A stretch of DNA of 64,000 nt from Campylobacter armoricus (GTDB lineage Bacteria > Campylobacterota > Campylobacteria > Campylobacterales > Campylobacteraceae): NCBI RefSeq assembly GCF_013372105.1, contig NZ_CP053825.1, forward strand, positions 1,550,001-1,614,000, written 5' to 3'. The notes beneath the pieces were generated by a model that was not told the DNA's origin, did not search any database, and saw only the letters and a program-made list of their open reading frames with translations. The position numbers were made by a program, and so were the translations under genes. Positions 55,574 through 64,000 of the stretch are shown piece after piece. Numbering within the stretch: position 1 is the stretch's first letter; the number at the start of each line of letters is the position of its first letter.

Positions 55574-55903
55574 TTATATACTTAAATCAAGCAAATGAGA
55601 ACTCTTCTTAGGAAATTCTTCTTGCGTTTGCTCTTCTTCGTCTTTATTAGCTTGTTCTTGATGATTTTTTTTAGAATGTTTTTTCTCTTCTTCTTGTCTT
55701 TCTTTTACCTCATCACTTACTTCGTGAGTTTGATTTACTTTTTCAAGTTTTTCAACAGCTTTTTCTTTTGCTTGAAATTCACTCATATTAACTAAATTCG
55801 CAAAAGATTCTTTTGCAAGATCATTGCTTATTTGTGCTGAATGCACTGGTGCATTTTGGTTAGCATAATTTACGCCACCTATGGGACTTATAGGCATATT
55901 CAC
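55574..55903 (-). CDS. Conserved hypothetical, charged coiled-coil-like protein
   Basis: 109 residues starting MNMPISPIGGVNYANQ. The second half is extremely Glu/Lys/Gln-rich (KERQEEEKKHSKKNHQEQ) and probably disordered or coiled. No signal peptide, membrane segment or known domain. Equivalent to Cj1348c by position between rqcH and cdsA, with a four-base overlap to rqcH. Function unknown; the N-terminal style recalls small flagellum-associated proteins but this is only an impression. Confidence 0.7.
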   Translation of the reverse strand: MNMPISPIGGVNYANQNAPVHSAQISNDLAKESFANLVNMSEFQAKEKAVEKLEKVNQTHEVSDEVKERQEEEKKHSKKNHQEQANKDEEEQTQEEFPKKSSHLLDLSI

Positions 55904-57204
55904 TCCTTTAAAATGCTTATGGTCTTATAATTTGTATAATTTACAAAAGCTTTTTCTCTAATTTTAACAAAATTCTTACTTGTATAATCGACCAAATAAG
56001 CTCCTGAGCTTAACTTAGAAAATTCAACACAAAGTTTTGCAGCAAATTCTAGCACTAATTGACTTATTTTTAATTTATTTGAAGTAATAATCACATGTGC
56101 GCTAGGATAATCTTTCACATGTAGCCATATATCATCTTTTTTTGCTACTTTTAGCAAGTATTCATTGGCTTTTTCGTTACGACCTACACTAATTTTAAAC
56201 TCATCAAAATAAAAACTACTCACCCCTGCATTGAGTTCTTCTTTTTTTGTATTTTTAGCCTTTTTAGGCATCAAAATTTCAAGTTCTCTTAATGAAGCAC
56301 TTTTAAAAATCAAATCTTTTAAATTAATCAAAAAATCAAGTTTTTCATTTAAAATTTCTCTTTCTATGTTGATATTTTTAGCCTTTTGTTTTAGTTTTTT
56401 TACCATTTTATAAAATTCATTAGCAGTATTTTTAGGAGTATCATCGAGCTTAAATTCAAGCTCTTTACCATTAAAATCTTGTAAAATAAATTCTCTTTGG
56501 TAATCTTTTAAAGAATTTAAATTTGCAAATAAAATATCCGCTTTTTGGCTTAAATTTTGCGCTTTTTCTAGCATAATATCTTCTTGCTCTAAATTCGCAA
56601 TACTTTCTTTAAGATTTAGAATTTTTTTATCAATATTTAAAAGCTTATTTTCTTTGATCTCTTTTAAACGATTTTGTTGCAATTTTTTAGCAATATCTTT
56701 AAAATAAATATCAAAATTATCAATTTTTACAAAATCTTCTTTAATTTCATAAGCTTTTAAAGCTTGCAATTGCTCGCCTATTTTTACAATGCGATAGCTT
56801 TTATCTATATGACGCAAAGCTTCTATTACAATCTCATTTGTATCTGTGATGATTACATTGGTATTTTTACCTGTAAATTCAAAATAAATTTTAGCTCCAT
56901 AAGCTTTGTAAGATTTTTCTGATAAAACCTCAAAAGATAAAATTCTGTTATTTTCTAATACTTCTAAATTTAAAATTCTTGCATTAGAAAAATACTTTTT
57001 AAGCATAAAATCAAAAGGTGCATTGTAAGTTTTTGCTTGAATTTTGTCTTGATAAATTCCACTTTTACCACGCGTTAAATCTACTATAAAAGAATGGTGA
57101 TCTAAACTAAGCTCTAAAACATTATCATCAAGTCTTTTAAGATAGTTTATTCTTTGAAATTGTTTAAAATAATCTTTTATTTGTATTAAATCTGTATATT
57201 TCAT
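55900..57204 (-). CDS. rqcH: NFACT-family protein (RqcH/FbpA-like)
   Basis: 434 residues, shorter than Bacillus RqcH (about 570) but normal for this genus (Cj1349c). N-terminal NFACT-N (about 1-150), a central coiled coil (Lys/Glu/Leu-rich, about 160-300) and C-terminal NFACT-R with SVGRNEKANEYLLKVAKKDDIWLHV and PSAHVII. RqcH binds stalled 50S-peptidyl-tRNA and directs alanine tailing; the short form lacks part of the HhH region, so full activity is not certain. It was earlier annotated as a fibronectin-binding protein. First gene of the seven-gene operon. Confidence 0.85.
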   Translation of the reverse strand: MKYTDLIQIKDYFKQFQRINYLKRLDDNVLELSLDHHSFIVDLTRGKSGIYQDKIQAKTYNAPFDFMLKKYFSNARILNLEVLENNRILSFEVLSEKSYKAYGAKIYFEFTGKNTNVIITDTNEIVIEALRHIDKSYRIVKIGEQLQALKAYEIKEDFVKIDNFDIYFKDIAKKLQQNRLKEIKENKLLNIDKKILNLKESIANLEQEDIMLEKAQNLSQKADILFANLNSLKDYQREFILQDFNGKELEFKLDDTPKNTANEFYKMVKKLKQKAKNINIEREILNEKLDFLINLKDLIFKSASLRELEILMPKKAKNTKKEELNAGVSSFYFDEFKISVGRNEKANEYLLKVAKKDDIWLHVKDYPSAHVIITSNKLKISQLVLEFAAKLCVEFSKLSSGAYLVDYTSKNFVKIREKAFVNYTNYKTISILKE

Positions 57205-57246
57205 AAATATATTATAAAATATTTTGATGAATTTATGAGGTTTTTT

Positions 57247-57834
57247 ATGGATGAAAAAATTCCTTATCCTTGTGTGATTTTATGTGGTGGAAAATCTTCA
57301 CGCATGGGAGAAGATAAAAGTTTATTACAAGTTGATGATAAAAATTTAACTTTTTATCAATATGAAAAAATGTCAAAAATATTCACCCAAGTTTTTATAA
57401 GTACAAAAAAAGATAATTTTCATTGTCAAAAACTACCACTTATTTTAGATGAGAATTTAAACAACCACTCTCCACTTATTGCTTTAAATTCTATATTTAA
57501 ACATTTTCAAAATACTTATATATTTATCCTTAGTGTAGATACTCCAAATATAAGCAAAGAAAGTATTTATAAACTTTTTAATTGTTTAACTTCTCAAAAT
57601 ATACTTTTAGCAAATACAAAAAACCATAAGCACTATTTATGTGGTTTTTACCATAGTAAAAATTATGAAAAAACTTTACAATTTTTACAAGAAAATAATC
57701 ACAAACTAGCTCTTTTTTGTGCTACAATGAAAGCAGAATTTATAGAATTTGAAAACGAAAATGAATTTTTAAATTTAAATTATTTTGATGATTATAAAAA
57801 GTGGCTTAATGAAAAAAACCATACTATTTCTTAG
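57247..57834 (+). CDS. mobA: Molybdenum cofactor guanylyltransferase
   Basis: 195 residues from ATG at 57247 (MDEKIPYPCVILCGGKSSRM), chosen because TGAGG lies directly upstream; an ATG 12 bases earlier is possible. The nucleotide-binding LCGGKSSRMGEDKSLLQ is the family signature, with ILSVDTPNIS as the metal-binding acidic motif. Adds GMP to molybdopterin to form MGD for formate dehydrogenase, nitrate reductase and similar enzymes. Overlaps pldA by 26 bases, as Cj1350-Cj1351. Confidence 0.93.
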   Translation: MDEKIPYPCVILCGGKSSRMGEDKSLLQVDDKNLTFYQYEKMSKIFTQVFISTKKDNFHCQKLPLILDENLNNHSPLIALNSIFKHFQNTYIFILSVDTPNISKESIYKLFNCLTSQNILLANTKNHKHYLCGFYHSKNYEKTLQFLQENNHKLALFCATMKAEFIEFENENEFLNLNYFDDYKKWLNEKNHTIS

Positions 57835-58783
57835 TGTTTTAAGTGTATTAGCAAATGATGATTTAATCAACCAAGCTTTAGAATATGAAAAGCAAGGTGA
57901 ATATAAAAAAGCAATGCAAATTTATAAAAATATAGTCTTAAAAAATACAAAAGACAACACCTTTTTGCAACATTCTTTAAACACTGAACAAAATACTACA
58001 AAACCAACTTACAAAATGAAAGATTTTAATCCTAGAAAAGAAGCTCTAGCAAACTATCTTGGCACAGAAAAATCTTACAATCCTTTTGGTATTAGCACAC
58101 ATAATCTTAGCTATTTTATGCCTATTTCTTATAATTTTAGCAAAAGAGATTATAAAAGCACAGAAACTAAATTTCAAGTTAGTCTTAAAAAAACTCTTTT
58201 TGAAAATCTTTTGGGGTTAAATGAAAGTTATAATATAGGATATACTCAAGTTTCGTGGTGGCAACTATATAAACATTCTTCCCCATTTAGAGAAACTAAT
58301 TATCAACCAGAATTTTTTATTAATTTTCCAATAAGCGGACATGATATTTTTGAAAATTTAAAAAATGTGCGTATTGGTTTATTACATGAGTCAAATGGAC
58401 AAGATGACCCAAAATCAAGATCTTGGAACAGAATTTACCTAAGCAATGCATGGTTTTTTGGGGATTTTGTTTTTATACCAAGAGTTTGGCTAAGAATACC
58501 TGAAAAAAGTTCAGAAGATGATAATCCTGATATAGAAAAATATCTAGGAAATTTTGATATTAACCTAGCCTATGCCCAAGATAAATATTTCATCAATATT
58601 TTATGGCGTAATAATTTAAATTTTTCTTCCAATCGCGGTGCTATAGAAATAAGCGGTGCTTATAAAATTTCCAATAATGGCTTGTATATTTATACTCAAT
58701 ATTTCAATGGTTATGGCGAAAGTCTTATCGAGTATAATAAATCTTCAAGTAGGCTCTCAAGTGGAATATTACTAATGTATTAA
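57809..58783 (+). CDS. pldA: Outer membrane phospholipase A
   Basis: 324 residues from ATG at 57809, where a signal peptide begins (MKKTILFLSVLSVLA). OMPLA β-barrel with the catalytic region: LLHESNGQ (His-Ser nucleophile pair) and SRSWNRIYL with the Asn and Ca2+ site. Degrades phospholipids misplaced in the outer leaflet; in C. jejuni it also affects haemolysis and growth. An N-terminal helical part (DDLINQALEYEKQGEYKKAM, ~25-60) precedes the barrel. Overlaps mobA by 26 bases. Confidence 0.94.
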   Translation: MKKTILFLSVLSVLANDDLINQALEYEKQGEYKKAMQIYKNIVLKNTKDNTFLQHSLNTEQNTTKPTYKMKDFNPRKEALANYLGTEKSYNPFGISTHNLSYFMPISYNFSKRDYKSTETKFQVSLKKTLFENLLGLNESYNIGYTQVSWWQLYKHSSPFRETNYQPEFFINFPISGHDIFENLKNVRIGLLHESNGQDDPKSRSWNRIYLSNAWFFGDFVFIPRVWLRIPEKSSEDDNPDIEKYLGNFDINLAYAQDKYFINILWRNNLNFSSNRGAIEISGAYKISNNGLYIYTQYFNGYGESLIEYNKSSSRLSSGILLMY

Positions 58784-58785
58784 AC

Positions 58786-59184
58786 ATGGAAAAATTTTGT
58801 TTTATTAAATTTATTATTAGTGATGAAAAATCTTTTAAAAGATTGTGTGATTTGTTTAACTATATCAAAATCTTAAAAGATGAAAATTTACAAATAGAAG
58901 ATTTATACGCGGATAAAAATATACATAATTTTTATAGCGAAAAAGAATTAGAATATTTCTCAAACAAAGATTGCTGGGAATTTGATGATATATTTGATTG
59001 TATAGGAAATGGAGAATATTATTTTCACTCCATAGAAAAAATAGAAGAAAATATCGCCAAATTGTATTTTTACCCAATTTCTTTTCCTTATGGTGGAGTT
59101 GAGCCTATAATAGAGTTTATAAAATCATTTCGGATAAAAATTCTTACAATTGATTGTGGCTATATGGAAGAATTTGAATATTAA
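58786..59184 (+). CDS. Orphan small acidic protein downstream of pldA
   Basis: 132 residues starting MEKFCFIKFIISDEKSFKRL. I recognise no domain. It is Asp/Glu/Phe-rich, has no signal peptide, and predicts mixed α/β. It starts two bases after the pldA stop with no ribosome site visible in the gap, so it may be translated by re-initiation from pldA. C. jejuni has ceuB here instead. Small acidic single-domain proteins of this kind are sometimes immunity proteins, but no toxin gene is near, so no function is given. Confidence 0.6.
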   Translation: MEKFCFIKFIISDEKSFKRLCDLFNYIKILKDENLQIEDLYADKNIHNFYSEKELEYFSNKDCWEFDDIFDCIGNGEYYFHSIEKIEENIAKLYFYPISFPYGGVEPIIEFIKSFRIKILTIDCGYMEEFEY

Positions 59185-59207
59185 AAGCCTTTTAAGACTT
59201 TTAATAT
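59178..59207. terminator. Hairpin between the orphan gene and the antiporter gene
   Basis: ATATTAAAAG (59178-59187) pairs with CTTTTAATAT (59198-59207). It covers the stop codons of both convergent genes and can serve both directions; stems are AT-rich and T runs modest. Confidence 0.5.
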
Positions 59208-60559
59208 CAAAGTAATAAAAATGCTATAACACTGCCTAAAATCAACAATGAGCCATTAAAACATATAAAAGTTGGGATACAAGTATCTTTAATATGATCG
59301 CCTTGTTTATCCGCACTAAGTCCTACACTAACCCCTAAGGTAGTTTCACTAGCAGGTGATCCTGCATCACCTAAAGCTCCCGCAACACCTATAATAAAAA
59401 TAATTGCAACAGGTGAAAAACCAAGCTCTATACATATAGGACAAAATAAAGCGGCGATAATAGGAATAGTCCCAAAAGAACTTCCTATGCCTATGGTGAT
59501 TAAAAGACCTATAGCCAGCATAATAAAAATAGCTAAAAAGTGACTTTGCTCCATAAAAGGCACACTTGCTTTTACAAGCTCAGCTATACCCCCACTTTGC
59601 TTTAAAACCTCTCCATAACCAGAAGCAACAAGCATCACAAAAGCAATATATCCCATAATTTTAAGCCCATCATCAAAAACTAGATTAACTTTGTTGTATT
59701 CTACTCCACCTAAAATCACCATCAAAACAAAACCTAAAAGCCCTGACAAAGGTAAATTATGTGTTAAAATTTGCAAAATCAAAGTTAAAGTTAAACCAGC
59801 TAAAACACCCCATTCTTTTTTACTCATTTTTAGATTTTCAAAATCCATTTTAGCAATTTGTTCTTCTTGATATTCTCTTGGCTTAGCATAAAATACAAAC
59901 ACAGCCAAAAACAAACCAACTAGCATACAAATAGCTGCAAAAGCCATAGTTTGAGAAACTTCTCCTAAGCTAATTTGCACTCCATTTGAATTTAAATTAT
60001 CCACAAGCAAAGTTTGGAAAATAAGCCCAAAACCCAAAGGCACTACCATATAAGGAGTGGTAAGCCCAAAGGTTAGCGCACAAGCAATAGCCCTACGATC
60101 TATTTTTAACTTATTAAAAAGTTTTAACAAAGGCGGAATTAATAAAGGCACAAAAGCCACATGGATAGGGATTAAATTTTGTGAAAAACAAGCAATAAGT
60201 GCTAAAGAGAGTATAAGTAAATATTTTTTATGTGAAATATAATGCGAAACTACTTTAATCAAATATGCCGTTAAATTAGTCCTAGATATTGCAGCAGCTA
60301 CTGCTCCAAGTAAAATATAACTTAGTGCTGTTTGCAAATTTCCTTGCATTCCATCAATTAAAACTTTCATAGAATCCATCATAGCCTGTGGAAGCTGTGT
60401 AAAAAATTCCACCAAGGTTAAATGTTTTACATTCATAAATTTAGACCAAACGCCGACAAAAAGTCCTGAGAGTAAAACGCTAAGCAACACATTAAACCTA
60501 AAAAAACACAAAAGCGTCATTAACACAACACCTATAAACACCGGATTAGTTAAAAGCAT
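59207..60559 (-). CDS. YuiF/NhaC-type Na+/H+ antiporter family protein
   Basis: 450 residues, about 11-12 membrane segments, ion-transporter superfamily. Typical parts: PQAMMDSMKVLIDGMQGNLQTALSYILLGAVAAAIS near the N-terminus and GVAGALGDAGSPASETTLGVSVGLSADKQGDH near the C-terminus, the family's signature with polar residues in a broken helix. Members exchange Na+ for H+, and some relatives carry histidine or other amino acids, so the substrate is uncertain. Not operonic with neighbours; it lies between pldA and ilvD, a different context from C. jejuni. Confidence 0.82.
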   Translation of the reverse strand: MLLTNPVFIGVVLMTLLCFFRFNVLLSVLLSGLFVGVWSKFMNVKHLTLVEFFTQLPQAMMDSMKVLIDGMQGNLQTALSYILLGAVAAAISRTNLTAYLIKVVSHYISHKKYLLILSLALIACFSQNLIPIHVAFVPLLIPPLLKLFNKLKIDRRAIACALTFGLTTPYMVVPLGFGLIFQTLLVDNLNSNGVQISLGEVSQTMAFAAICMLVGLFLAVFVFYAKPREYQEEQIAKMDFENLKMSKKEWGVLAGLTLTLILQILTHNLPLSGLLGFVLMVILGGVEYNKVNLVFDDGLKIMGYIAFVMLVASGYGEVLKQSGGIAELVKASVPFMEQSHFLAIFIMLAIGLLITIGIGSSFGTIPIIAALFCPICIELGFSPVAIIFIIGVAGALGDAGSPASETTLGVSVGLSADKQGDHIKDTCIPTFICFNGSLLILGSVIAFLLL

Positions 60560-60694
60560 TACATTCCTTAAATCAAAATAATTTCACATTTTAAATAATT
60601 TTCTTTAAAATACCATTTAAGTTTAAAAAATTTAAGCAAAAATTGCAAAATAAAAGCATAAAATGATAGTTTTTACTTTAAAAAAGGATACAAA

Positions 60695-62371
60695 ATGAGA
60701 AGTGATGCGATCAAAAAAGGACACTTAAAAGCACCAAATCGCTCTTTACTTAGAGCATGTGGCTTAAATGATGAGGATTTTAACAAACCTTTTATAGGTG
60801 TGGCAAATAGCTATATAGATATCATCCCAGGACATTTTTTCTTAAATGAATATGCAAAAATCATTAAAGATGAAATTCGTAAAAATGGTTGTATTCCTTT
60901 TGAATTTAACACTATAGGTGTAGATGATGGTATAGCTATGGGGCATGATGGTATGCTTTATTCTTTACCAAGTCGTGAAATCATTGCAAATTCCATTGAA
61001 ACAATGATGAATGCCCATCAACTTGATGCACTAATTTGTATCCCAAACTGCGACAAAATCACTCCAGGTATGCTCATGGGGGCTTTAAGAGTTAATGTGC
61101 CAACTATTTTTGTAAGTGGTGGGCCTATGAGAGCAGGAGTAAATAAACATGGGGAAAAAATCAGCCTAAGCTCTGTTTTTGAAGCAGTGGGGGCATATGA
61201 GGCTAAAAAAATCAATGAAGATGACTTAAAGGATATAGAGTGCAAAGCTTGTCCTAGTGGGGGATCATGCTCGGGTATGTTTACTGCAAATTCTATGAAT
61301 ACTTTATGCGAGGCTATGGGTATAGCACTTGAAGGAAATGGAACCATTTTAGCACTTAGCAAAGAAAGAGAAGAGCTTTTAAGAAAGGCTGCGCGTAGAA
61401 TTTGCGAAATTGCCCTAGATGAGCGTTTTAAAATTCGCAATATCATCACTAAAAAATCCATTAACAATGCTTTAGTTGTCGATATGGCTATGGGCGGAAG
61501 CTCAAATACTATCTTACATATGCTTGCTATTGCTTATGAAGCAGGTGTAAATTTAGATATAAAAGAACTCAACCATATCAGTGCTAATGTAGCCCATATA
61601 GCTAAAATCGCACCATCTTTAAATACAATATATATGGAAGATATACACAAAGCAGGTGGAGTAAGTGCAGTAATGGCAGAAATTGCTAAAAAACCTGGAC
61701 ATATTTTAGAACTTGACACACTAGATATTAGCGGAAAAACTTTAAAAGAACGTATTGAAAATGCTAGCATTAAAGATGAAAATATTATAAGAAAAATAGA
61801 CAATGCATACTCTAATGTAGGCGGGCTTGCCATACTTTTTGGAAATTTAGCAAAGCAAGGTTGTGTAATAAAAACTGCAGGTATCATGGGCGAGCGTAAG
61901 TTTAAAGGCAAGGCAGTTTGTTTTAACTCTCAAGAAGAAGCTATTAAAGGCATTATAAAAGGTAAGGTTAAAGAAGGTGATGTATGCGTGATACGCTATG
62001 AAGGACCAAAAGGTGGACCTGGTATGCAAGAAATGCTTAGCCCAACTTCTTTGCTAGCTGGTATGGGACTTGGTGCTAAAGTAGCACTTATAACAGATGG
62101 ACGCTTTAGTGGAGCTACAAGAGGACTTAGTATAGGCCATATTTCTCCTGAGGCTGCAGAAGGTGGACTTATAGCACTTTTAGAAGATGGTGATGAGATA
62201 GAAATTGATGTAGATACTTATAGCATTAATGCAAATTTAACTCAAGATGAAATCACCAAACGCAAAGCAAATTTTAAAATGCCTCATAAACAAATAAATT
62301 CAAGATGGCTTAAAATGTATCAAAAGCTTGTTAGTAATGCTAGTAAAGGTGGGGTTTTAGATATAGAATAA
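60695..62371 (+). CDS. ilvD: Dihydroxy-acid dehydratase
   Basis: 558 residues. Fe-S cluster cysteines lie in [10 protein letters not shown] and [17 protein letters not shown], plus the C-terminal [21 protein letters not shown]. Converts dihydroxy-isovalerate and -methylvalerate to branched keto acids for Val, Ile and Leu; the cluster is oxygen-sensitive. AAAAAGGATACAA precedes the ATG. A terminator hairpin follows the stop. Equivalent to Cj0013c. Confidence 0.97.
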   Translation: MRSDAIKKGHLKAPNRSLLRACGLNDEDFNKPFIGVANSYIDIIPGHFFLNEYAKIIKDEIRKNGCIPFEFNTIGVDDGIAMGHDGMLYSLPSREIIANSIETMMNAHQLDALICIPNCDKITPGMLMGALRVNVPTIFVSGGPMRAGVNKHGEKISLSSVFEAVGAYEAKKINEDDLKDIECKACPSGGSCSGMFTANSMNTLCEAMGIALEGNGTILALSKEREELLRKAARRICEIALDERFKIRNIITKKSINNALVVDMAMGGSSNTILHMLAIAYEAGVNLDIKELNHISANVAHIAKIAPSLNTIYMEDIHKAGGVSAVMAEIAKKPGHILELDTLDISGKTLKERIENASIKDENIIRKIDNAYSNVGGLAILFGNLAKQGCVIKTAGIMGERKFKGKAVCFNSQEEAIKGIIKGKVKEGDVCVIRYEGPKGGPGMQEMLSPTSLLAGMGLGAKVALITDGRFSGATRGLSIGHISPEAAEGGLIALLEDGDEIEIDVDTYSINANLTQDEITKRKANFKMPHKQINSRWLKMYQKLVSNASKGGVLDIE

Positions 62372-62372
62372 T

Positions 62373-62410
62373 TTTCTTAATTTCTTAAAGAAATTAAGAA
62401 ATATCTTTTT
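62373..62410 (+). terminator. Intrinsic terminator of ilvD
   Basis: TTTCTTAATTTC and GAAATTAAGAAA form a stem over a TTAAA loop (62373-62401), followed by TATCTTTTT. It also insulates the convergent tRNA operon. Confidence 0.75.
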
Positions 62411-62447
62411 AAATGTGAAAACAAAAATATGAAAAATTATGTTAAAG

Positions 62448-62535
62448 TGGCCGGGAGAAAGGGATTCGAACCCCTGGAGGTGTGACCCTCAACGGTTTTC
62501 AAGACCGCCGCTTTCGACCACTCAGCCATCTCCCG
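62448..62535 (-). tRNA. tRNA-Ser (TGA)
   Basis: Read on the minus strand: starts CGGGAGATGGCTGAGTGG, anticodon loop CTTGAAA (TGA), long variable arm, T arm GTTCGAATC, encoded CCA. 88 bases. Last gene of the Gly-Leu-Cys-Ser operon. Confidence 0.97.
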
Positions 62536-62567
62536 AAAGAATAAAATATCAAGTATTAACATCGCAT

Positions 62568-62641
62568 TGGAGGCGACATCCGGATTCGAACCGGAGATCA
62601 AGGCTTTGCAGGCCCATGCCTTACCGCTTGGCTATGTCGCC
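62568..62641 (-). tRNA. tRNA-Cys (GCA)
   Basis: Starts GGCGACATAGCCAAGCGG, anticodon loop CTGCAAA (GCA), T arm GTTCGAATC, encoded CCA. 74 bases. Confidence 0.97.
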
Positions 62642-62657
62642 TTGAGTTACCAAAAAG

Positions 62658-62746
62658 TGGTGCCCGAGGCCGGACTTGAACCGGCACGGAAGAAAAATTC
62701 CGAGGGATTTTAAGTCCCTTGTGTCTACCAATTCCACCACCCGGGC
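62658..62746 (-). tRNA. tRNA-Leu (TAA)
   Basis: Starts GCCCGGGTGGTGGAATTGG, anticodon loop CTTAAAA (TAA), long variable arm, T arm GTTCAAGTC, encoded CCA. 89 bases. Confidence 0.97.
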
Positions 62747-62755
62747 GGGTGATAA

Positions 62756-62830
62756 TGGAGCGGGAAACGAGATTCGAACTCGCGACCCCAACCTTGGCAA
62801 GGTTGTGCTCTACCCCTGAGCTATTCCCGC
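62756..62830 (-). tRNA. tRNA-Gly (GCC)
   Basis: Starts GCGGGAATAGCTCAGGGG, anticodon loop TTGCCAA (GCC), T arm GTTCGAATC, encoded CCA. 75 bases. First gene of the tRNA operon. Confidence 0.97.
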
Positions 62831-62850
62831 AAAATTTTTAATGAAGTGTA

Positions 62851-62858
62851 ATTATACA
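62851..62858 (-). promoter_or_regulatory. Extended -10 of the tRNA operon
   Basis: On the minus strand TGTATAAT lies about 20 bases upstream of tRNA-Gly, so transcription would start some 15 bases before the mature 5' end. No other -10 is as good in the interval. Confidence 0.6.
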
Positions 62859-62974
62859 AATATAATCTTAATATTTAATTAAAAATACATTTTAAAGAGA
62901 AAGTTTAATTTTTTATTAAACATATTAGTGGTAAAATCACCACAATTTTTAAATAAAAAACAAAGGAGTTTTTA

Positions 62975-64000
62975 ATGTTTATATCAAAAAGCTTATCTGG
63001 CAAACTTACAATGCTAGTTTGTTTTTTAATAGCTATTATTTTAATAGTTGTTAATGCAATTAACTATTATGAAACTAAACAAAACACTGCTTACTACTTA
63101 GAAGAAATACAAAAAAAGACTATGTTTGATGTAAATGGAGCATATAATATATACTCTTTATCTAAAAGAAGTGCTATTAGCTCTATTGCTGAACTTGTGT
63201 CAAAAAACCCAAATTTAAATACCGATGAATTGTTTGATTTACTAGAAGTTACAAAAAATTCAGCTGGATTTGATGTAGTTTATATTGGATTTGAAAAAGA
63301 TGGTAGCTTGTATCAGTCAAATAAAGTTGTTAGAAGTCCTGAAAAAACAGGATTTGATGCAAGAACTAGACCATGGTATCAAGAATCAAAGCAACTTAAA
63401 AAATTAACAGTGAGCGATCCTTATAAAAGTATAGAAGATGATTCAATAACTATATCTTATACAACTCCTGTTTTTAACAATGGAAAACTTTTGGCTGTTG
63501 TAGGTGGTGATTATAATCTTCATACTTTCGCTAAAGATGTTTTAGCTTTAGGTCATTCTAATAGCTCTTATGCTGCTGTGTATGATAAAGAAGGAACTAT
63601 AGTTTTTCATGAAGAAAAAGATAGAATGCTTACTAAAAATGATTTAAGTATTAATATATCTAATGCAATTAAAGCTAATCCTGACTTAATTGACCCAAAT
63701 AAAGAAGAAACTCTATTTTATGCTAAAGATAGTCAAGGTAAAACTCAAGTAGCAACTTGTACTCAATCACTAAACCCTAAATATATTGTATGTTCTATTA
63801 CCAATGAATCTGTATATACAGAAGCAGTTAATAAAGTTTTATTCCAACAAATTATCATAGCATTAATAGCTATAGTTATAGCATTGGTATTAATAAGATT
63901 TGCTATTGTTAAAAATTTAAAACCTATCGCTATCATCCAAACCGGCCTTAACTCATTCTTTGATTTCATCAATCATAAAACAAAAGACTCTACTATGATT
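62975..64000 (+). CDS. Methyl-accepting chemotaxis protein, dCache sensor (5' part)
   Basis: 342 codons to the window edge; the signalling domain lies outside. TM1 at about 10-30, a periplasmic dCache domain (about 31-285) and TM2 from about 290 (QQIIIALIAIVIALVLIRF). The sensor has the amino-acid-binding pattern: Arg132, Trp134 and Tyr135 in ARTRPWYQ, and Asp179 in VVGGDYNL. This resembles the dCache_1 amino-acid receptors such as C. jejuni Tlp3 and PctA. After TM2, NLKPIAIIQTGLNSFFDFINHK is the shared start of Campylobacter group A transducer signalling domains. CAAAGGAG precedes the ATG. Exact ligand unknown. Confidence 0.9.
   Translation, partial: MFISKSLSGKLTMLVCFLIAIILIVVNAINYYETKQNTAYYLEEIQKKTMFDVNGAYNIYSLSKRSAISSIAELVSKNPNLNTDELFDLLEVTKNSAGFDVVYIGFEKDGSLYQSNKVVRSPEKTGFDARTRPWYQESKQLKKLTVSDPYKSIEDDSITISYTTPVFNNGKLLAVVGGDYNLHTFAKDVLALGHSNSSYAAVYDKEGTIVFHEEKDRMLTKNDLSINISNAIKANPDLIDPNKEETLFYAKDSQGKTQVATCTQSLNPKYIVCSITNESVYTEAVNKVLFQQIIIALIAIVIALVLIRFAIVKNLKPIAIIQTGLNSFFDFINHKTKDSTMI

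Noticed and set aside
62439-62645. Plus-strand frame of 68 codons across tRNA-Ser and tRNA-Cys
   Set aside because: It is a translation of tRNA genes read on the wrong strand, a common false annotation.

Overview
The window is chromosomal DNA of an ε-proteobacterium of the genus Campylobacter. The DNA is strongly AT-rich and genes are packed on both strands with 4-nt stop/start overlaps. Gene content and order match blocks I recall from C. jejuni NCTC 11168: cgb–Cj1587c, Cj0255c–Cj0259, Cj0140–Cj0143c, Cj0204–Cj0208, Cj0022c–Cj0024, Cj1710c–Cj1714 and Cj1343c–Cj1351. Here the blocks are joined in a different order and punctuated by poly-G contingency genes. The large autotransporter pair and the nrdDG genes point to the C. 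lari group rather than C. jejuni. That species assignment is inference.

Layout. 1–3.0 kb: end of an iron-binding protein gene, the nitrosative-stress globin cgb, a HbpS/GlcG-like secreted protein and an ABC exporter. 3.06–7.3 kb: a phase-variable autotransporter (copy 1) with its own terminator and a long leader. 7.4–12 kb: sodB, the class III ribonucleotide reductase pair nrdD–nrdG, a decayed gene zone and tRNA-Glu. 12–16.6 kb: mntP, exonuclease III, and the eptC–dgkA–wHTH–pyrC block. 16.6–24.5 kb: a single-polypeptide restriction-methylation enzyme, a methyltransferase, znuACB, an exported ATP-dependent DNA ligase, rplT and rpmI. 24.6–35.6 kb: a conserved hypothetical, an orphan adenine methylase (ctsM-like), infC, thrS, uppP, an OPT transporter, nrdA and purB. 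35.7–46.8 kb: RluA-type pseudouridine synthase, a phase-variable GT9 glycosyltransferase, a radical SAM enzyme, a 36-residue membrane peptide, rlmN, a nucleoside phosphorylase-like protein, rsmA, RNase J, a phase-variable polytopic membrane protein, an RsuA-type synthase, rpsT and prfA. 46.8–50.8 kb: autotransporter copy 2. 50.8–57.2 kb: a tight operon rqcH–(hypothetical)–cdsA–dxr–pgp1–tsaD–ctsG. 57.2–64 kb: mobA, pldA, a small orphan, a YuiF/NhaC antiporter, ilvD, a four-tRNA operon and the start of a chemoreceptor.

The most interesting content is a surface-variation network. Six homopolymeric G tracts of 9–10 bases occur in 64 kb. Four lie inside reading frames (two autotransporters, a glycosyltransferase, a polytopic membrane protein) and all four are in the ON frame in this sequence. 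The other two lie outside the main reading frames: one in the leader of autotransporter 1, inside a small upstream frame that ends over the autotransporter start codon, and one facing away from autotransporter 2. The two autotransporters are mosaics: near-identical ends about 43.5 kb apart, a swapped central passenger module, and one clean in-frame 393-bp deletion. This suggests gene conversion across an interval full of essential genes.

Other themes are DNA uptake and processing (ctsG pseudopilin, ctsM-like methylase, exported ligase, restriction enzyme), metal homeostasis (iron-binding protein, MntP, ZnuACB, Fe-SOD), envelope building (uppP, eptC, dgkA, cdsA, pgp1, pldA), and possession of both class I and class III ribonucleotide reductases.
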